From NCBI GenBank assembly GCA_019359695.1, contig JAHHGV010000052.1:1-56105 (forward strand): 56,105 nt of DNA, in the 5' to 3' direction. Below the pieces are notes generated by a model. The model did no database searches. It was not told where the DNA came from and worked only from the letters and a program-made list of their open reading frames with translations. The DNA is from Brasilonema angustatum HA4187-MV1. Lineage in GTDB: Bacteria; Cyanobacteriota; Cyanobacteriia; Cyanobacteriales; Nostocaceae. Position 1 is the first letter of the stretch. Each line of letters starts with the position of its first letter. Below are positions 16,701 to 27,200 of this stretch, piece after piece. Both the position numbers and the translations under genes were made by a program.

Positions 16701-19700
16701 CCCAGCAAACTCTACTTCAGACATGGGAGTATTGTGCAAGACAAACATCACTTGAAACAGGGGTGTATGACTTAAGTTTCGTTCTGGTTGCAATGCTTCC
16801 ACCAGCATTTCAAACGGCAAGTCCTGATGAGCATAAGCTAAAAGAGCCATTTCCCGAACTCGCACCAGTAATTCTGAGAAACTGGGATTGCCTGAGACAT
16901 CAGTACGCAAAACTAAAGTGTTGACAAAAAAGCCAATTAACCCTTCTATTTCACTGCGATTACGGTTCGCAATTGGTGTCCCCACCAAAATGTCTTCTGT
17001 ACCTGTGTAGCGGTAAAGTAATGTATCAAACGCTGCCAACAGCGTCATGAATAACGTGACTCCTTGTTGCTGACTCAATTGTATTAGCCCATTAGTTAGC
17101 TCAACTGAGAGTGCAAACTTTTGATATGACCCATTGAAGGTTTGCACCGCTCTTCGGGGTCGGTCTGTGGGTAGGGACAACAAAGCGGGTGCGTTTGCCA
17201 GTTGTTGTTGCCAGTAACTCAATTGGGTTTGCAGTACCTCGCCTTGCAACCAGTATCTTTGCCAGATGGCGAAATCTGCATACTGAATTGGCAGTGGCGC
17301 TAAGGGTGTTAGCGTAGCGTGCCGCAGGCTTGGCTGACCTTGAGAATAAGCATTGTATAGCGCTGCCAGTTCCTGGACAAATACACCTATTGACCAAGCA
17401 TCACTGGCAATGTGATGCATACAGACAAACAATCTGTGTTCTGTCTCGGACAAAACTACTAATTTTGCTCTGACTAATGCTTCATTCGCTAGGTCAAAGG
17501 GTTGAATAGCTTGTTGTTGCGCTAATTGCTGTGTTGCAATTTCTTGCTCGGTTGTTGGCAGATGCTTCAAGTCAATTACTGATAATGTCCAAGTAGTTGC
17601 CGTTTGAATGATTTGAGTTGGTTGTCCTTCAACTATGATGAAGTTGGTGCGTAAGGCTTCGTGGCGAGCAATAATTTCTTGTAAGCTTTGTTCTAAGGCT
17701 GGGACTTGGAGAGTTCCTTGCAGTCGCAAAGCTATAGGAATATTGTAGAAGGCACTGTTTGGCTCTAACTGGTCTAAAAACCACAGCCGAGTTTGGGCAA
17801 ATGACAGTGCTAGTTGTGCATTCTTTGCCCTTGGTAAAATAGGTGGTGCAGAAAGTTCTAAGTTTTGTTGCTGTAACTGCCCAATTAGATGCGCTAATTC
17901 GGCTACTGTCACGGCTGCAAAAACGCTACGCAAAGGGATTTCTACTTTTAAACTGTTGCGGATGCGGGAGAGCAACTGGGTTGCTAGTAGCGAGTGTCCC
18001 CCAAGTTCAAAGAAGTTATCATGTATGCCTACTTGCTCTAGTTTTAGGACATCAGCCCAAATTAGTGCTAGTATTTCTTCGATTGGGCTACGTGGAGCGA
18101 CATATTTGTCTGATAGCTCCTTCGCCAAATCGGGCGAAGGTAAGGCACGACGGTCTATCTTGCCGTTGGGTGTTAGTGGCAAACTATCTAAGAATACAAA
18201 ACTTGAAGGTACCATGTACTGTGGCAGCTTAGTGGAGAGGAAGCGTCGGATCTCACTAATGGTGGGTGCTGACTTCTGATTCAAGATCGTGTAAGCCACT
18301 AAGCGTTGATCGCCAAGAACATCTTCACGGGCAATTACTACAGTTTGATGTACAGATGGGTGCTGTGCTAATACTGTCTCAATTTCCCCAAGCTCAATGC
18401 GTATCCCACGGATCTTAACTTGATGATCTTGGCGACCGAGAATTTCTAGAGAGCCGTCTAAACGATAGCGTCCGCGATCGCCTGTATAGTACAGCAAATC
18501 TCCTTCGTCATTTTGAAAGGGGTTTTTAACAAATCGAGAATGCTTTTCTTCTGGGGCGTTAATGTAGCCCAAACTGCAAAATGGTGTCCGCAAAACAATC
18601 TCACCCAGTTCACCAATGCCGCACAGTTGGTGATTTTGGTTGAAAACTAGTGCTTGAGTTTCAGGAAGTGGCCATCCCACTGGCTGCACCCCTGGTATGA
18701 GTTCGCTAGGTACTTGGTAATAACACTTTGCTAAAGTTGTCTCTGTTGGTCCATAGAGATTGACAATTTCACCTGCTTGTGGAAAAGCATCCCGCCATTG
18801 CAGTACAAGTGTGTCTTTAAGAGGTTCTCCGGCTAAGAATAACCAGCGTAAGTTTTCTAAAGAAACTTCTTTTGGTACATTAGCTAACCATGATTGTGCC
18901 AAGGAAGGTACTGTGTGGAGAACAGAAATCTGCTCGCGTTGCAAGTAACGCAGAATTTTTGTCGGTTCTAAGTTCTCTCCTTCTGCTGGCAAACACAAGG
19001 TTGCACCACTGGTCAAAGGTAAGAAGATATCTCTGAGGACGACATCAAAGGAAAGTCCTGTCAGTTGGGCAATGCGGTCTTGTTGCCCAATTCCAAAAGT
19101 CTGTCTTTGCCAGTTGAGAAAATGCGCCAACCCTTTGTGACATCCCAACACTCCTTTAGGAACGCCAGTAGTACCAGAAGTAAAGAAAATATAGGCTGCA
19201 TCATCAGCAGATATTTCCGGCAGGGGTATTGCATGACTGCTTTCTAAAGAATTTATCGCTTCTGCTGTATCTGGATTTACACAGATGCTAGTTAATGACT
19301 GCCATTTATTTTGGTCTTCTGGGGGTTGACTATCGATGTACAATATGTATTTAGCTTTAGCTTCTTGAAGCATCAGCCGTTGGCGATCACTGGGAAGTTG
19401 GGGATCGAGGGTCAGCAACACTCCTCCACTCAAGAGGACGGCGATTATACTGGCAATCATTCCCAAACTTGGTGTTCCATACACAGCTACGACATCTTCC
19501 CGCTCGATTCCGTGGTTTAGCATCACCTGTGCTAAAGCTTGAGCTATTTTGCCTAATTCCCCATAGTTCCAAGTGCGAGATTCTTGAGACAATGCTGACT
19601 GTTCTGGGGTGCTATTTACCCAATAAGTAAACTCTGTTGTGACTAATTCATATTGCGGTTCTAGTAAAACTGTTCTTGGATTTGGCAGCAGAGATTGAGC

Positions 19701-21251
19701 TTGTGGTGTCACAAGAGAATAGGAAGCGATCGCACTATCAGGAGCAGCAACAATCTGACTCAGCAAATAATGAAATTGTTGCAGCATTTCCAATATTCGT
19801 TCTGAAGAAAATAGGTCAGTATTATAAACTAATTCCAGTTTTATACCTTGTTCTCGTTCTGTAATATATAGGCTTAAGTCAAACTTGGAAGCTTCTGCTG
19901 TTGGAATTGATATAGATTCTACAGATAATCCAGACAGTTCTAATTGATTGTCCCCCAAGTTAAGTAGATTAAACCACACTTGGAAAATCGGATGATAGCT
20001 AAGATTCCGTTCTGGCTGCAATGCTTCCACTAACATTTCAAAAGGTAAATCTTGATGAGCATACGCTCCCAAGCATACTTCTCGCACCTGCGCCAGTAAT
20101 TGCCTAAAACTGTGATTATCTCCCAAGTAGGTATGCAACACAAGGCTATTGACAAAAAAACCAATCAGTCCTTCTGTCTCTGCACGGTTGCGATTGGCAA
20201 TCGGTGTACCTATGCAAATATCATCCTGCCCACTATAGCGCCATAGCAATGTTTGGAATGCTGCTAACAGCGTCATAAACAAGGTAACATTTTCTTTTTG
20301 ACTCAATTGTATGAGCGCAACACTAAGCTTCTGTGAGAGTGTAAACTCTTGATTTGCACCGTGGAAAGTTTGTACAGCAGGTCTGGGTCGATCTGTAGGT
20401 AACGACAATAAAGCTGGTGCTGAAGCCAGTTTTTGTTGCCAGTAAGTCAGTTTGGTTTGCAGTACATCTCCTTGCAACCACTGTCTCTGCCAAACCGCAA
20501 AGTCAGCGTACTGGATGGGTAATTCAGCTAGAGGGTAGGGTAATCCTTGAGTGAAAGCTTCATACAGTTGAGATAACTCACGAATGAAGATGTTAGAAGA
20601 CCAGCCATCATAGATAATGTGATGTATCTTCAATAGAAAGATATATTCTTGCTCACCCAATTGCAGCAGGGTGAATTGTAATAAAGGCCCGACAGCCAGA
20701 TCGAAAGGCTTGGATACTTCAGCATCCGCTATTTGTTGAATCCGTTCGGTTTGCTCTTGGGCTGACAATCCTTGCCAGTCTATGATTGGCAGAGTTAAGG
20801 TAGGGGGGGGGACAATAATTTGGACAGGTTTTACGTTTACCGTTGGGAAAGACGTTCTTAAGACTTCGTGACGTCGAATGAGTTCACTGAGACTCTGCTC
20901 CAATGCAGCTACATTTAGCGACCCGCTTAGCCGCAGAACCAGTAGCATATTGCTAAGATGAGTGTCGGGTAACAACTGTTGCAAAAACCAGAGTTGCTGT
21001 TGAGCAAAAGATAGTGGTAGCTCACCGTCTTTTGGCACTCTTTGAATAGGCAAGTGATTATTAGAAGCTTTAACTTGCTTTGCTTGCTGTAATAAAAGAA
21101 TAATTTCTGTTTTGCGCCCAGCTATTTCCTGTCGCAGACTTGGATTTAACACCCCTTCAGGTGCGTGGCAGCGCAAGCGTTCACCATCGGTTTCTAGGTT
21201 AATACTCAAGTTGCTCAGGTGACGAAGGAATTCGACGGTGCTGTTGGTCAT
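13794..21251 (-). CDS. Dimodular NRPS, C-A-T-C-A-T-TE
   Basis: About 2485 residues from the ATG at 21251, 2 nt after the upstream stop; the in-frame TTG at 21257 is less likely. Residues 1-58 look like a TubC-type docking domain. Order: C (76-510, HHIIYDG at 210), A (540-1040, FFTSGTTGVPKG at 689), T (Ser1087 in LGGHSLLAT), C (1146-1590, HHIASDA at 1279), A (1610-2105), T (Ser2148), thioesterase (2200-2470, GHSFGG with Ser2278, later Asp in IFDTKAP and His in GNHITMM). My hand-read pocket codes are DVRHFALLAK for the first A (unassigned) and DLFNNALTYK for the second, the classical Ala code. No epimerase is present. It extends the chain from the upstream PKS/NRPS by two residues, and the thioesterase releases or cyclises the product. 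Confidence 0.95.
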   Translation of the reverse strand: MTNSTVEFLRHLSNLSINLETDGERLRCHAPEGVLNPSLRQEIAGRKTEIILLLQQAKQVKASNNHLPIQRVPKDGELPLSFAQQQLWFLQQLLPDTHLSNMLLVLRLSGSLNVAALEQSLSELIRRHEVLRTSFPTVNVKPVQIIVPPPTLTLPIIDWQGLSAQEQTERIQQIADAEVSKPFDLAVGPLLQFTLLQLGEQEYIFLLKIHHIIYDGWSSNIFIRELSQLYEAFTQGLPYPLAELPIQYADFAVWQRQWLQGDVLQTKLTYWQQKLASAPALLSLPTDRPRPAVQTFHGANQEFTLSQKLSVALIQLSQKENVTLFMTLLAAFQTLLWRYSGQDDICIGTPIANRNRAETEGLIGFFVNSLVLHTYLGDNHSFRQLLAQVREVCLGAYAHQDLPFEMLVEALQPERNLSYHPIFQVWFNLLNLGDNQLELSGLSVESISIPTAEASKFDLSLYITEREQGIKLELVYNTDLFSSERILEMLQQFHYLLSQIVAAPDSAIASYSLVTPQAQSLLPNPRTVLLEPQYELVTTEFTYWVNSTPEQSALSQESRTWNYGELGKIAQALAQVMLNHGIEREDVVAVYGTPSLGMIASIIAVLLSGGVLLTLDPQLPSDRQRLMLQEAKAKYILYIDSQPPEDQNKWQSLTSICVNPDTAEAINSLESSHAIPLPEISADDAAYIFFTSGTTGVPKGVLGCHKGLAHFLNWQRQTFGIGQQDRIAQLTGLSFDVVLRDIFLPLTSGATLCLPAEGENLEPTKILRYLQREQISVLHTVPSLAQSWLANVPKEVSLENLRWLFLAGEPLKDTLVLQWRDAFPQAGEIVNLYGPTETTLAKCYYQVPSELIPGVQPVGWPLPETQALVFNQNHQLCGIGELGEIVLRTPFCSLGYINAPEEKHSRFVKNPFQNDEGDLLYYTGDRGRYRLDGSLEILGRQDHQVKIRGIRIELGEIETVLAQHPSVHQTVVIAREDVLGDQRLVAYTILNQKSAPTISEIRRFLSTKLPQYMVPSSFVFLDSLPLTPNGKIDRRALPSPDLAKELSDKYVAPRSPIEEILALIWADVLKLEQVGIHDNFFELGGHSLLATQLLSRIRNSLKVEIPLRSVFAAVTVAELAHLIGQLQQQNLELSAPPILPRAKNAQLALSFAQTRLWFLDQLEPNSAFYNIPIALRLQGTLQVPALEQSLQEIIARHEALRTNFIIVEGQPTQIIQTATTWTLSVIDLKHLPTTEQEIATQQLAQQQAIQPFDLANEALVRAKLVVLSETEHRLFVCMHHIASDAWSIGVFVQELAALYNAYSQGQPSLRHATLTPLAPLPIQYADFAIWQRYWLQGEVLQTQLSYWQQQLANAPALLSLPTDRPRRAVQTFNGSYQKFALSVELTNGLIQLSQQQGVTLFMTLLAAFDTLLYRYTGTEDILVGTPIANRNRSEIEGLIGFFVNTLVLRTDVSGNPSFSELLVRVREMALLAYAHQDLPFEMLVEALQPERNLSHTPLFQVMFVLHNTPMSEVEFAGLSVSPLVGERTTAKFDLTLAMENTSTGLMGVWEYNTDLFDERTIELMTGHFQTLLEGIVANPQQRISQLPLLTEPEQQQLLVEWNDTQADYPVDKCIHQLFESQVERTPDAVAVVFENQQLTYRQLNCRANQLAHYLQSLGVGASVLVGLCVERSIEMVVGLLGILKAGGAYVPLDPQYPQERLSFMLEDAQLSLLLTQQQLLEKLPKHKVHLVYLDTDSQKFAQANEIPNASQVKPSNLAYVLYTSGSTGKPKAVAIEHHSPVALVSWAQAVFTPEQLAGVLASTSICFDLSVFELFVPLSLGGKVILAENALHLSTITTANQVTLINTVPCAMAELIRENNLPQQVCTVNLAGEPLQNQLVQQIYQHRKIERVFNLYGPSEDTTYSTFSLIEKGTSSSPTIGRPIANTQIYILDTYLQPVPIGVPGELHIGGAGLARGYLNRPELTQGKFIPNPFSTDPHSRLYKTGDLARYLSDGNIEYIGRIDNQVKIRGFRIELGEIETALSQHTHVQASVVIACEDTPGNKRLVAYVVLQTEVTPTISELRQFLKDKLPEYMVPSAFVILESLPLTPNGKVDRLSLPVPSHRSASNTFVSPRNTVELQLAQIWSKVLKVDKVGVQDNFFDLGGHSLLATYLMARIKQQLLKDVPLVTFFQNPTIEQLATILQQDSVSSCYSPLVAIQPNGSKLPFFCLPGAGGYPFYLYNLARYLGPDQPFYSFQANNLDGGLQAITRVEDIADHYIQAIQTVQPQGPYFLGGHSFGGKVAFEMAQQLLHQGHVVALVAIFDTKAPIYQKKKIGVDWDDTKWLTEFAKALEIAFAKNLDISYETLQALEPKEQLKCVLQHFQMVNIMPPDAETTQLDNLVQVFKANHLVDYVPPQQVYPTRIALLRSSEASVDDSTSELPSEILQDTVWGWGKFSCEPVDIYFVPGNHITMMTQPHVQVLAKQLKVCIQKVQAVTRNEVPLK

Positions 21252-21253
21252 TT

Positions 21254-24200
21254 TCAAAACTCCACTACTTCGCTACTGACTTCTGTAACTGGTAAATCTT
21301 TTGCTGCCCAATCCATTACTTCCATGTAAGCTGCTATACCAGCCACTGTAGGAGACTCAAATATCATCTGTATAGGTAGGTCAAGTCCAAAAGCTGAGTT
21401 TACCCGTGATATCACTTGGGTGGCTAGCAGAGAATGCCCACCTATTTCAAAGAAGTTGTCCTTGACCCCAATCCGTTCTAGTCCTAGGACTTCACTCCAG
21501 ATTTGAGCCAGTTGAGCTTCAGTGGGCGTCCGAGGTAAAACAAAGCCAGTTGAGAGATTTCTGGTGGCTGTATCAGGTGCTGGGAGGGAGCGGCGATCCA
21601 CCTTGCCATTGGGTGTCAGGGGCAGGCGATCGAGGAGGACAAAAGCTTGGGGCACCATGTAATTGGGTAACTTCAGTTGGATCAATTCGCGCACTTGAGG
21701 CACTAGCTTCCGGACTAACTTGCCCCGCAAGGGATTGTTAGTATAGTCAGTCCAGGGTTTGGCAGTGACTGTCTCGTTGTCCCAGAAGGCCATAGCTTTC
21801 TGGGGATCATACCCTGGCGTCGAACTGGTGCGGCAAAACACCACATCATAGCAACCATCCTGACTACTCTCCCACCAACTCAGGTTAACAGTGTAGCCTA
21901 GATGCTGCCCCAGTTCCCAAAACTGCTCTGGATTTATCCCACCTGCTGACTGTTGTGCTAGCAGTTGCCGCAGTTGGCTCACTGTCTCGACACCAGGGGG
22001 ATGTTCCAACCATTCCCAAATCTGTAGTGCTTGCTGTACCCGTTGATTAGGTACGCGCCTGATTCCCAACAGTTCTGGCTGCTCTTGAAGCAACTGGTTT
22101 TGAATTTGTGTGAATGAAAGTTGGTCTAGTTGCCAGTTTAACCAAGGAACTACCGTTGTTTGGACATTAGTATTTACATAGATGGTGACATCATAGCGAA
22201 ATTGGATTAACTCATTTTGAAAGCGACCGCGTTTGGGCTGAATCTCCACCCAAGTAATTTGGGGAAAGCGTTGCGTTAGGGCGATGAAAAAACTGGGGTC
22301 GATGGCCAATTCTTCTTCCCCATCTATACTCTGATGTACCTGCTGCTGCCATTGCTCGACACTTTTGGACTCAGGGACTTGGGACAACTGCACAGCCGCA
22401 TGGTATGGCTCCAATAACAACAAGTTTCGGACATCACCCACGAAAATAGTGCCGCGATCGCAAATCGTCGCCATGACTCCTTCTAGAACTTGCAACAGAT
22501 ACTCAACGCTGGGAAAATACTGTATAACTGAGTTCAAAATTACAGTGTCAAATTCAATGGGGATACCTTCAAAGTTATCCGCCGTTTTGTGCAGCAACCG
22601 AACATTTTCTAGACCATCAACTGCGTGGCATAGCTGCTCAACATGCTTTAGGGCGGCTTTGGAATAATCGGTTCCCCAATACTGTTGGCAGCGTTGGGCA
22701 ACACGAGATAACAATAACCCCGTGCCACAACCAATTTCTAACACCCGCTGCGGTAACAGAGACAAAATTCGTTCCACGGTACTCTCTACCCACTCCTGCA
22801 TCTCCGGTGCTGGGATTGGTTGCTTGGTGTACGAACTGTTCCAACCCGCAATATTGAACGTTAGGTCATCTGTAGATGCTTGAGACTGACTATAAGCTTG
22901 CTCATAAAGCGTTTGCCAGTCCGAAACGTACTCATTCTGCCATTGGTAAATCTGCTCCGATAATGCTTCGCTTTTGAGAGCCGGCACTAAATAAGCCACT
23001 AGACGTTGATCGCCAGGGATGTCAACTCTAGCTACGACAACACTCTCCCGCACCAAGGGGTGTTGATTCAAAACTGCTTCAACTTCCCCTGTTTCGATGC
23101 GAAAACCGCGAACCTTCACCTGATGATCTATCCGACCGAGAAACTCGATATTCCCATCACTCAGGTAACGAGCTTTATCTCCAGTTTTGTAAATGCAATC
23201 GCCAGATTCTGAACTGAAGGGGTGGCGAATAAATTTCTCAGCAGTCAACTCAGGCCGATTTATGTAGCCACGAGCCAAACCAATACCCCCGATGTGTAGT
23301 TCGCCCGGAACACCGATGGGAACCGGTTGGCAATGTTGGTCTAAAATGTAGATCTGTGTGTTAGCAATAGGGCGACCAATGGGTGGTTTCTGGCTGCCGT
23401 CGCTACAAAAAGCTACCGTTGCACAGACAGTCGATTCAGTAGGTCCGTAGGCGTTGAACAAGCGTCGGTCTCTAGACCATTGCGCCACCAGATCGGCTGG
23501 CATGGCTTCTCCGGCCACAATGATATTCTGCAAGGCTGGCAATTTATCAGCAGGCAGAACCGCCAGTGCTGAGGGTGGAAGTGTAACGTGAGTAATGGAC
23601 TGGGAATGCAGTAACTGCATTAAATCCTTACCCGGAAGTAATGATTCTGACGTTCCCAAAACTAACCTCGCTCCGGAACCAAAAGCCATAGCAATTTCCC
23701 AAATTGAGGCATCGAAGCTTAAGGAAGCGAACTGGAGAATGCGGCTGTCTGGCTGTACGTCAAACAGGCGAGTTTGTGCAGAAGCTAGGTTGCACAATCC
23801 TTGGTGAGCGACTAAAACCCCTTTAGGTTTGCCTGTAGAACCGGAGGTGTAAATCACATAAGCTAAGTTCTTGGGCTTAGCACCACTAACGGGGTTTTCT
23901 TTACTTTTTTGAGAAATTACTCCCCAGTCTGTATCCAAATAGACCACTTGTGCCTCATGTTTGGGCAATCGGTCCGCTAACGGAGACTGAGTAACCAGCA
24001 CCTGCAATTGAGCATCACTCAACATATAGGCAATGCGATCGCTGGGATACTTTGGATCTAGAGGCACATAAGCACCACCAGCTTTGAGAATTCCTAACAA
24101 TCCCACAATCATGGACACAGAACGTTCGACACAAATGCCTACCAGCATTTCTGGTTTCACACCCAGTTTTTGCAAATGATGTGCCAATTGATTTGCCTGT

Positions 24201-27200
24201 GCATTCAACTCCCGATAGGTGAGTTGTTGCGCCTCAAACACGACGGCTACTGCATTACTGTTCCGTTCCACCTGGGCTTCAAACAGTTGATGCAGACATT
24301 GCGAACTCGGATAATCCGTTTGAGTCGCGTTCCACTCCATTAACAATTGCTGCTGTTCGGCTGCTGTGAGTAGGGGTAATCGGTTGACTGGTTGTTCTGG
24401 GTCAGCAACAATAGCCGCTAACAACGTTTGATAATGCTGCATCATGCGGGCGATCGTTGCCGCATCAAATAAATCAGTACTGTAACAGCAAAAGCCGTTA
24501 AGACCTTCCGGAGTTTCCCAGAAGTGTAGTTCTAGGTCAACCCGAACCGTGTCAAGATGCCAAAGCATCTGCTCTACGCTTAAACCAGGCAAATCCCAAT
24601 CGGAGGTAGGAGCATTTTGCAGTGCGAATGCCACCTGCACTAGTGGGTTGCGATTCAATTTTCGCTCTGGTTGCAACTCTTCTACTAATATCTCGAAGGG
24701 CAAATCCTGGTGTTCATAGGCATTGAGGGTGACTTGCCGCACTTGCGCCAGTAAGGCTTCAAAGGACGGTTCTTGGGATAAATCGAACCTTAAGGCTAGA
24801 GTATTGACAAAGAATCCAATCAATGGTTCTGTTTCTTTGCGGTTGCGATTGGCAATCGGAGAGCCTACCACCAGATCCGTTTGTCCACTGTAGCGAGACA
24901 GTAATACGACAAAACCTGCCAGCAGCGTCATAAACAGAGTGGCTTCTGACTCCTGGCTGATCTGTCTTAGTTGAGAAGTCAGCAAGGCATCTACTTGAAA
25001 GCGCTCTACACCTCCGCGAAAACTCTGTACAGATGGGCGGGAACGGTCTGTGGGCAATTCGATAAGAGGTGGCGCTCCAGCCAACTGTTGCTTCCAATAG
25101 TTTAACTGACGCTCTAGAACCTGACTGGTCAGCCACTGGCGCTGCCACACGGTGAAGTCGGCATACTGCACAGATAACTCTGGTAACACAACAGAACTAC
25201 TTGTTGAAATAGCTCGATAATGGGCAGAAAGTTCGCGACTAAAGACGCCTATTGACCAACCATCAGCAGCAATATGATGAATCGCCAACAGCAGTATGTA
25301 CTCGTCGGTCGCAACTTGCCACAGCATGACTCGCAGCACAGGGCCATTAGCTAGATCGAATGGTTTGTGGGCTTCTTTTATTGCCTGTTGCTTTGCTTGT
25401 TTCCAAGAGTCTGCCACATTCTGGAGATCCACGACTGGCAATGTTATGGTTATCTGAGGGGCAATCACCTGTACTGGCTTGTCATCCTTGATCTCAAAGC
25501 GAGTACGCAGAACTTCATGCCGCCGCACAATTTCTTGGAGCGCCCCCTCCAAAGCTTTGACATTCAGATTTCCCACCAGACGCACGGCATAAGACATTGT
25601 GTAGGCACCACTTTCGCCTTCCAAGTGATGGAGAAACCACAAACGCTCCTGTGCCCATGACAGGGGTATATCTTTCTCTCTGGGGACGGGCACAATCGCT
25701 GGAACCGTCAGACCTGAATCGGTTTGAAGTTCAGCTAAGATCAGATCATTTAACTGGGCTATCGTAGGTGATTTAAATAGATAGCGCAATGGCAAGGAAA
25801 TCTGGAAAGCTTCCTGCAAGCGAGAAATTACTTGTGTAGCTAGCAGAGAATGTCCGCCGAGTTCAAAGAAATTATCGTAAATGCCTACTTGCTCTAGTTT
25901 AAGGACATCAGCCCAAATTTGTGCAACCGTTTTTTCGATTGATGTACGTGGGGCAACAAATTTGTCTAGCAGTTGAGATTCTAAATTTGCTGCAGGCAGG
26001 GAGCGGTAGTCTACCTTGCCGTTGGATGTTAGTGGCAAAGTTTCTAGTACCACAAAAGCATTTGGTACCATGTAAAGAGGCAGTAGACTGGAGAGGAACT
26101 GGCGGAGTTCACGGTTTGTGGGTGTGTGCTGTTGATATGGCACCACGTAGGCGACTAAGTGTTTATCCCCGGTCGTGTCTTCACGGGCGGTAACACAAGA
26201 TGTTTGCACATTGCTATGTTGGTTTAGTACTGCTTCAATTTCTCCCAACTCAATGCGGAAGCCACGGATTTTGACTTGGTTGTCAATACGTCCTAGATAC
26301 TCAATGTTGCCATCAGGCAAATAGCGTGCTAAATCTCCTGTTTTGTAAAGCCGTGAATCTGAGTTTGTACTAAAGGGATTAGGGATAAATTTTTCTTGTG
26401 TCAATTCTGGGCGGTTGAGATAGCCTCGTGCCAAACCCGCACCACCAATGTGCAGTTCTCCTGCTATACCAATGGGGACTAGTTGTAGGTATTGGTCTAG
26501 TATGTATATTTGAGTATTATGGATGGGGTATCCAATTGGGATGTTTTGCTCATCAATTTCTGTTGTGGCTGAACCCGGTAATTTGCATAGCGTTGCGGCT
26601 ACAGTCGTTTCAGTCGGACCATATGCGTTTATTAGCTGAGGATACTCACCTATATGTTGCTGCCAGATTCTTAATTGTTGCTTGAGCAGACGCTCTCCGC
26701 CAATAGTTACCAGCCGGATGGAATCAGGTAACAGCAAATTGGCATTGGCTAATTCAGTAGTAACCTGATACCAGTATGCTGTTGGCAAGTCTAACACTGT
26801 TAAATCCCAATCCCTGCATTTTTCGATAAACATCTGTACAGAACTCAACATTTCATCGGTTCGCAACACTAAGGTTGCACCGCAACTCAGGCAGGGATAG
26901 ATTTCTGCTGCCGCCACATCGAAACTAATAGAGGAAAACTGGAGTGAGCGATCGCTATTGCTTAATCCATATTCAACAATTGCTGTCTGCGTAATATTAA
27001 TTAGGGAGTGATGTTGAATCATTACTCCTTTAGGCTGACCTGTAGAACCAGAAGTATAAATTATATATGCTAAATTTTTTGGGATGGTACTATTAACCAA
27101 GTCAAGAGCGCTCGACTGGGAGATAAGTTGCCAATCAGTATCCAAACAGACAAGCGGCGCGTGATGCTCAGGTAGTCTCTCAAGGAGTGGCTGTTGAGTC

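Noticed and set aside
24759-25148. 129-codon minus-strand frame inside the PKS-NRPS gene
   Set aside because: Alternative frame of the C domain of module 2; the main frame carries all conserved motifs.
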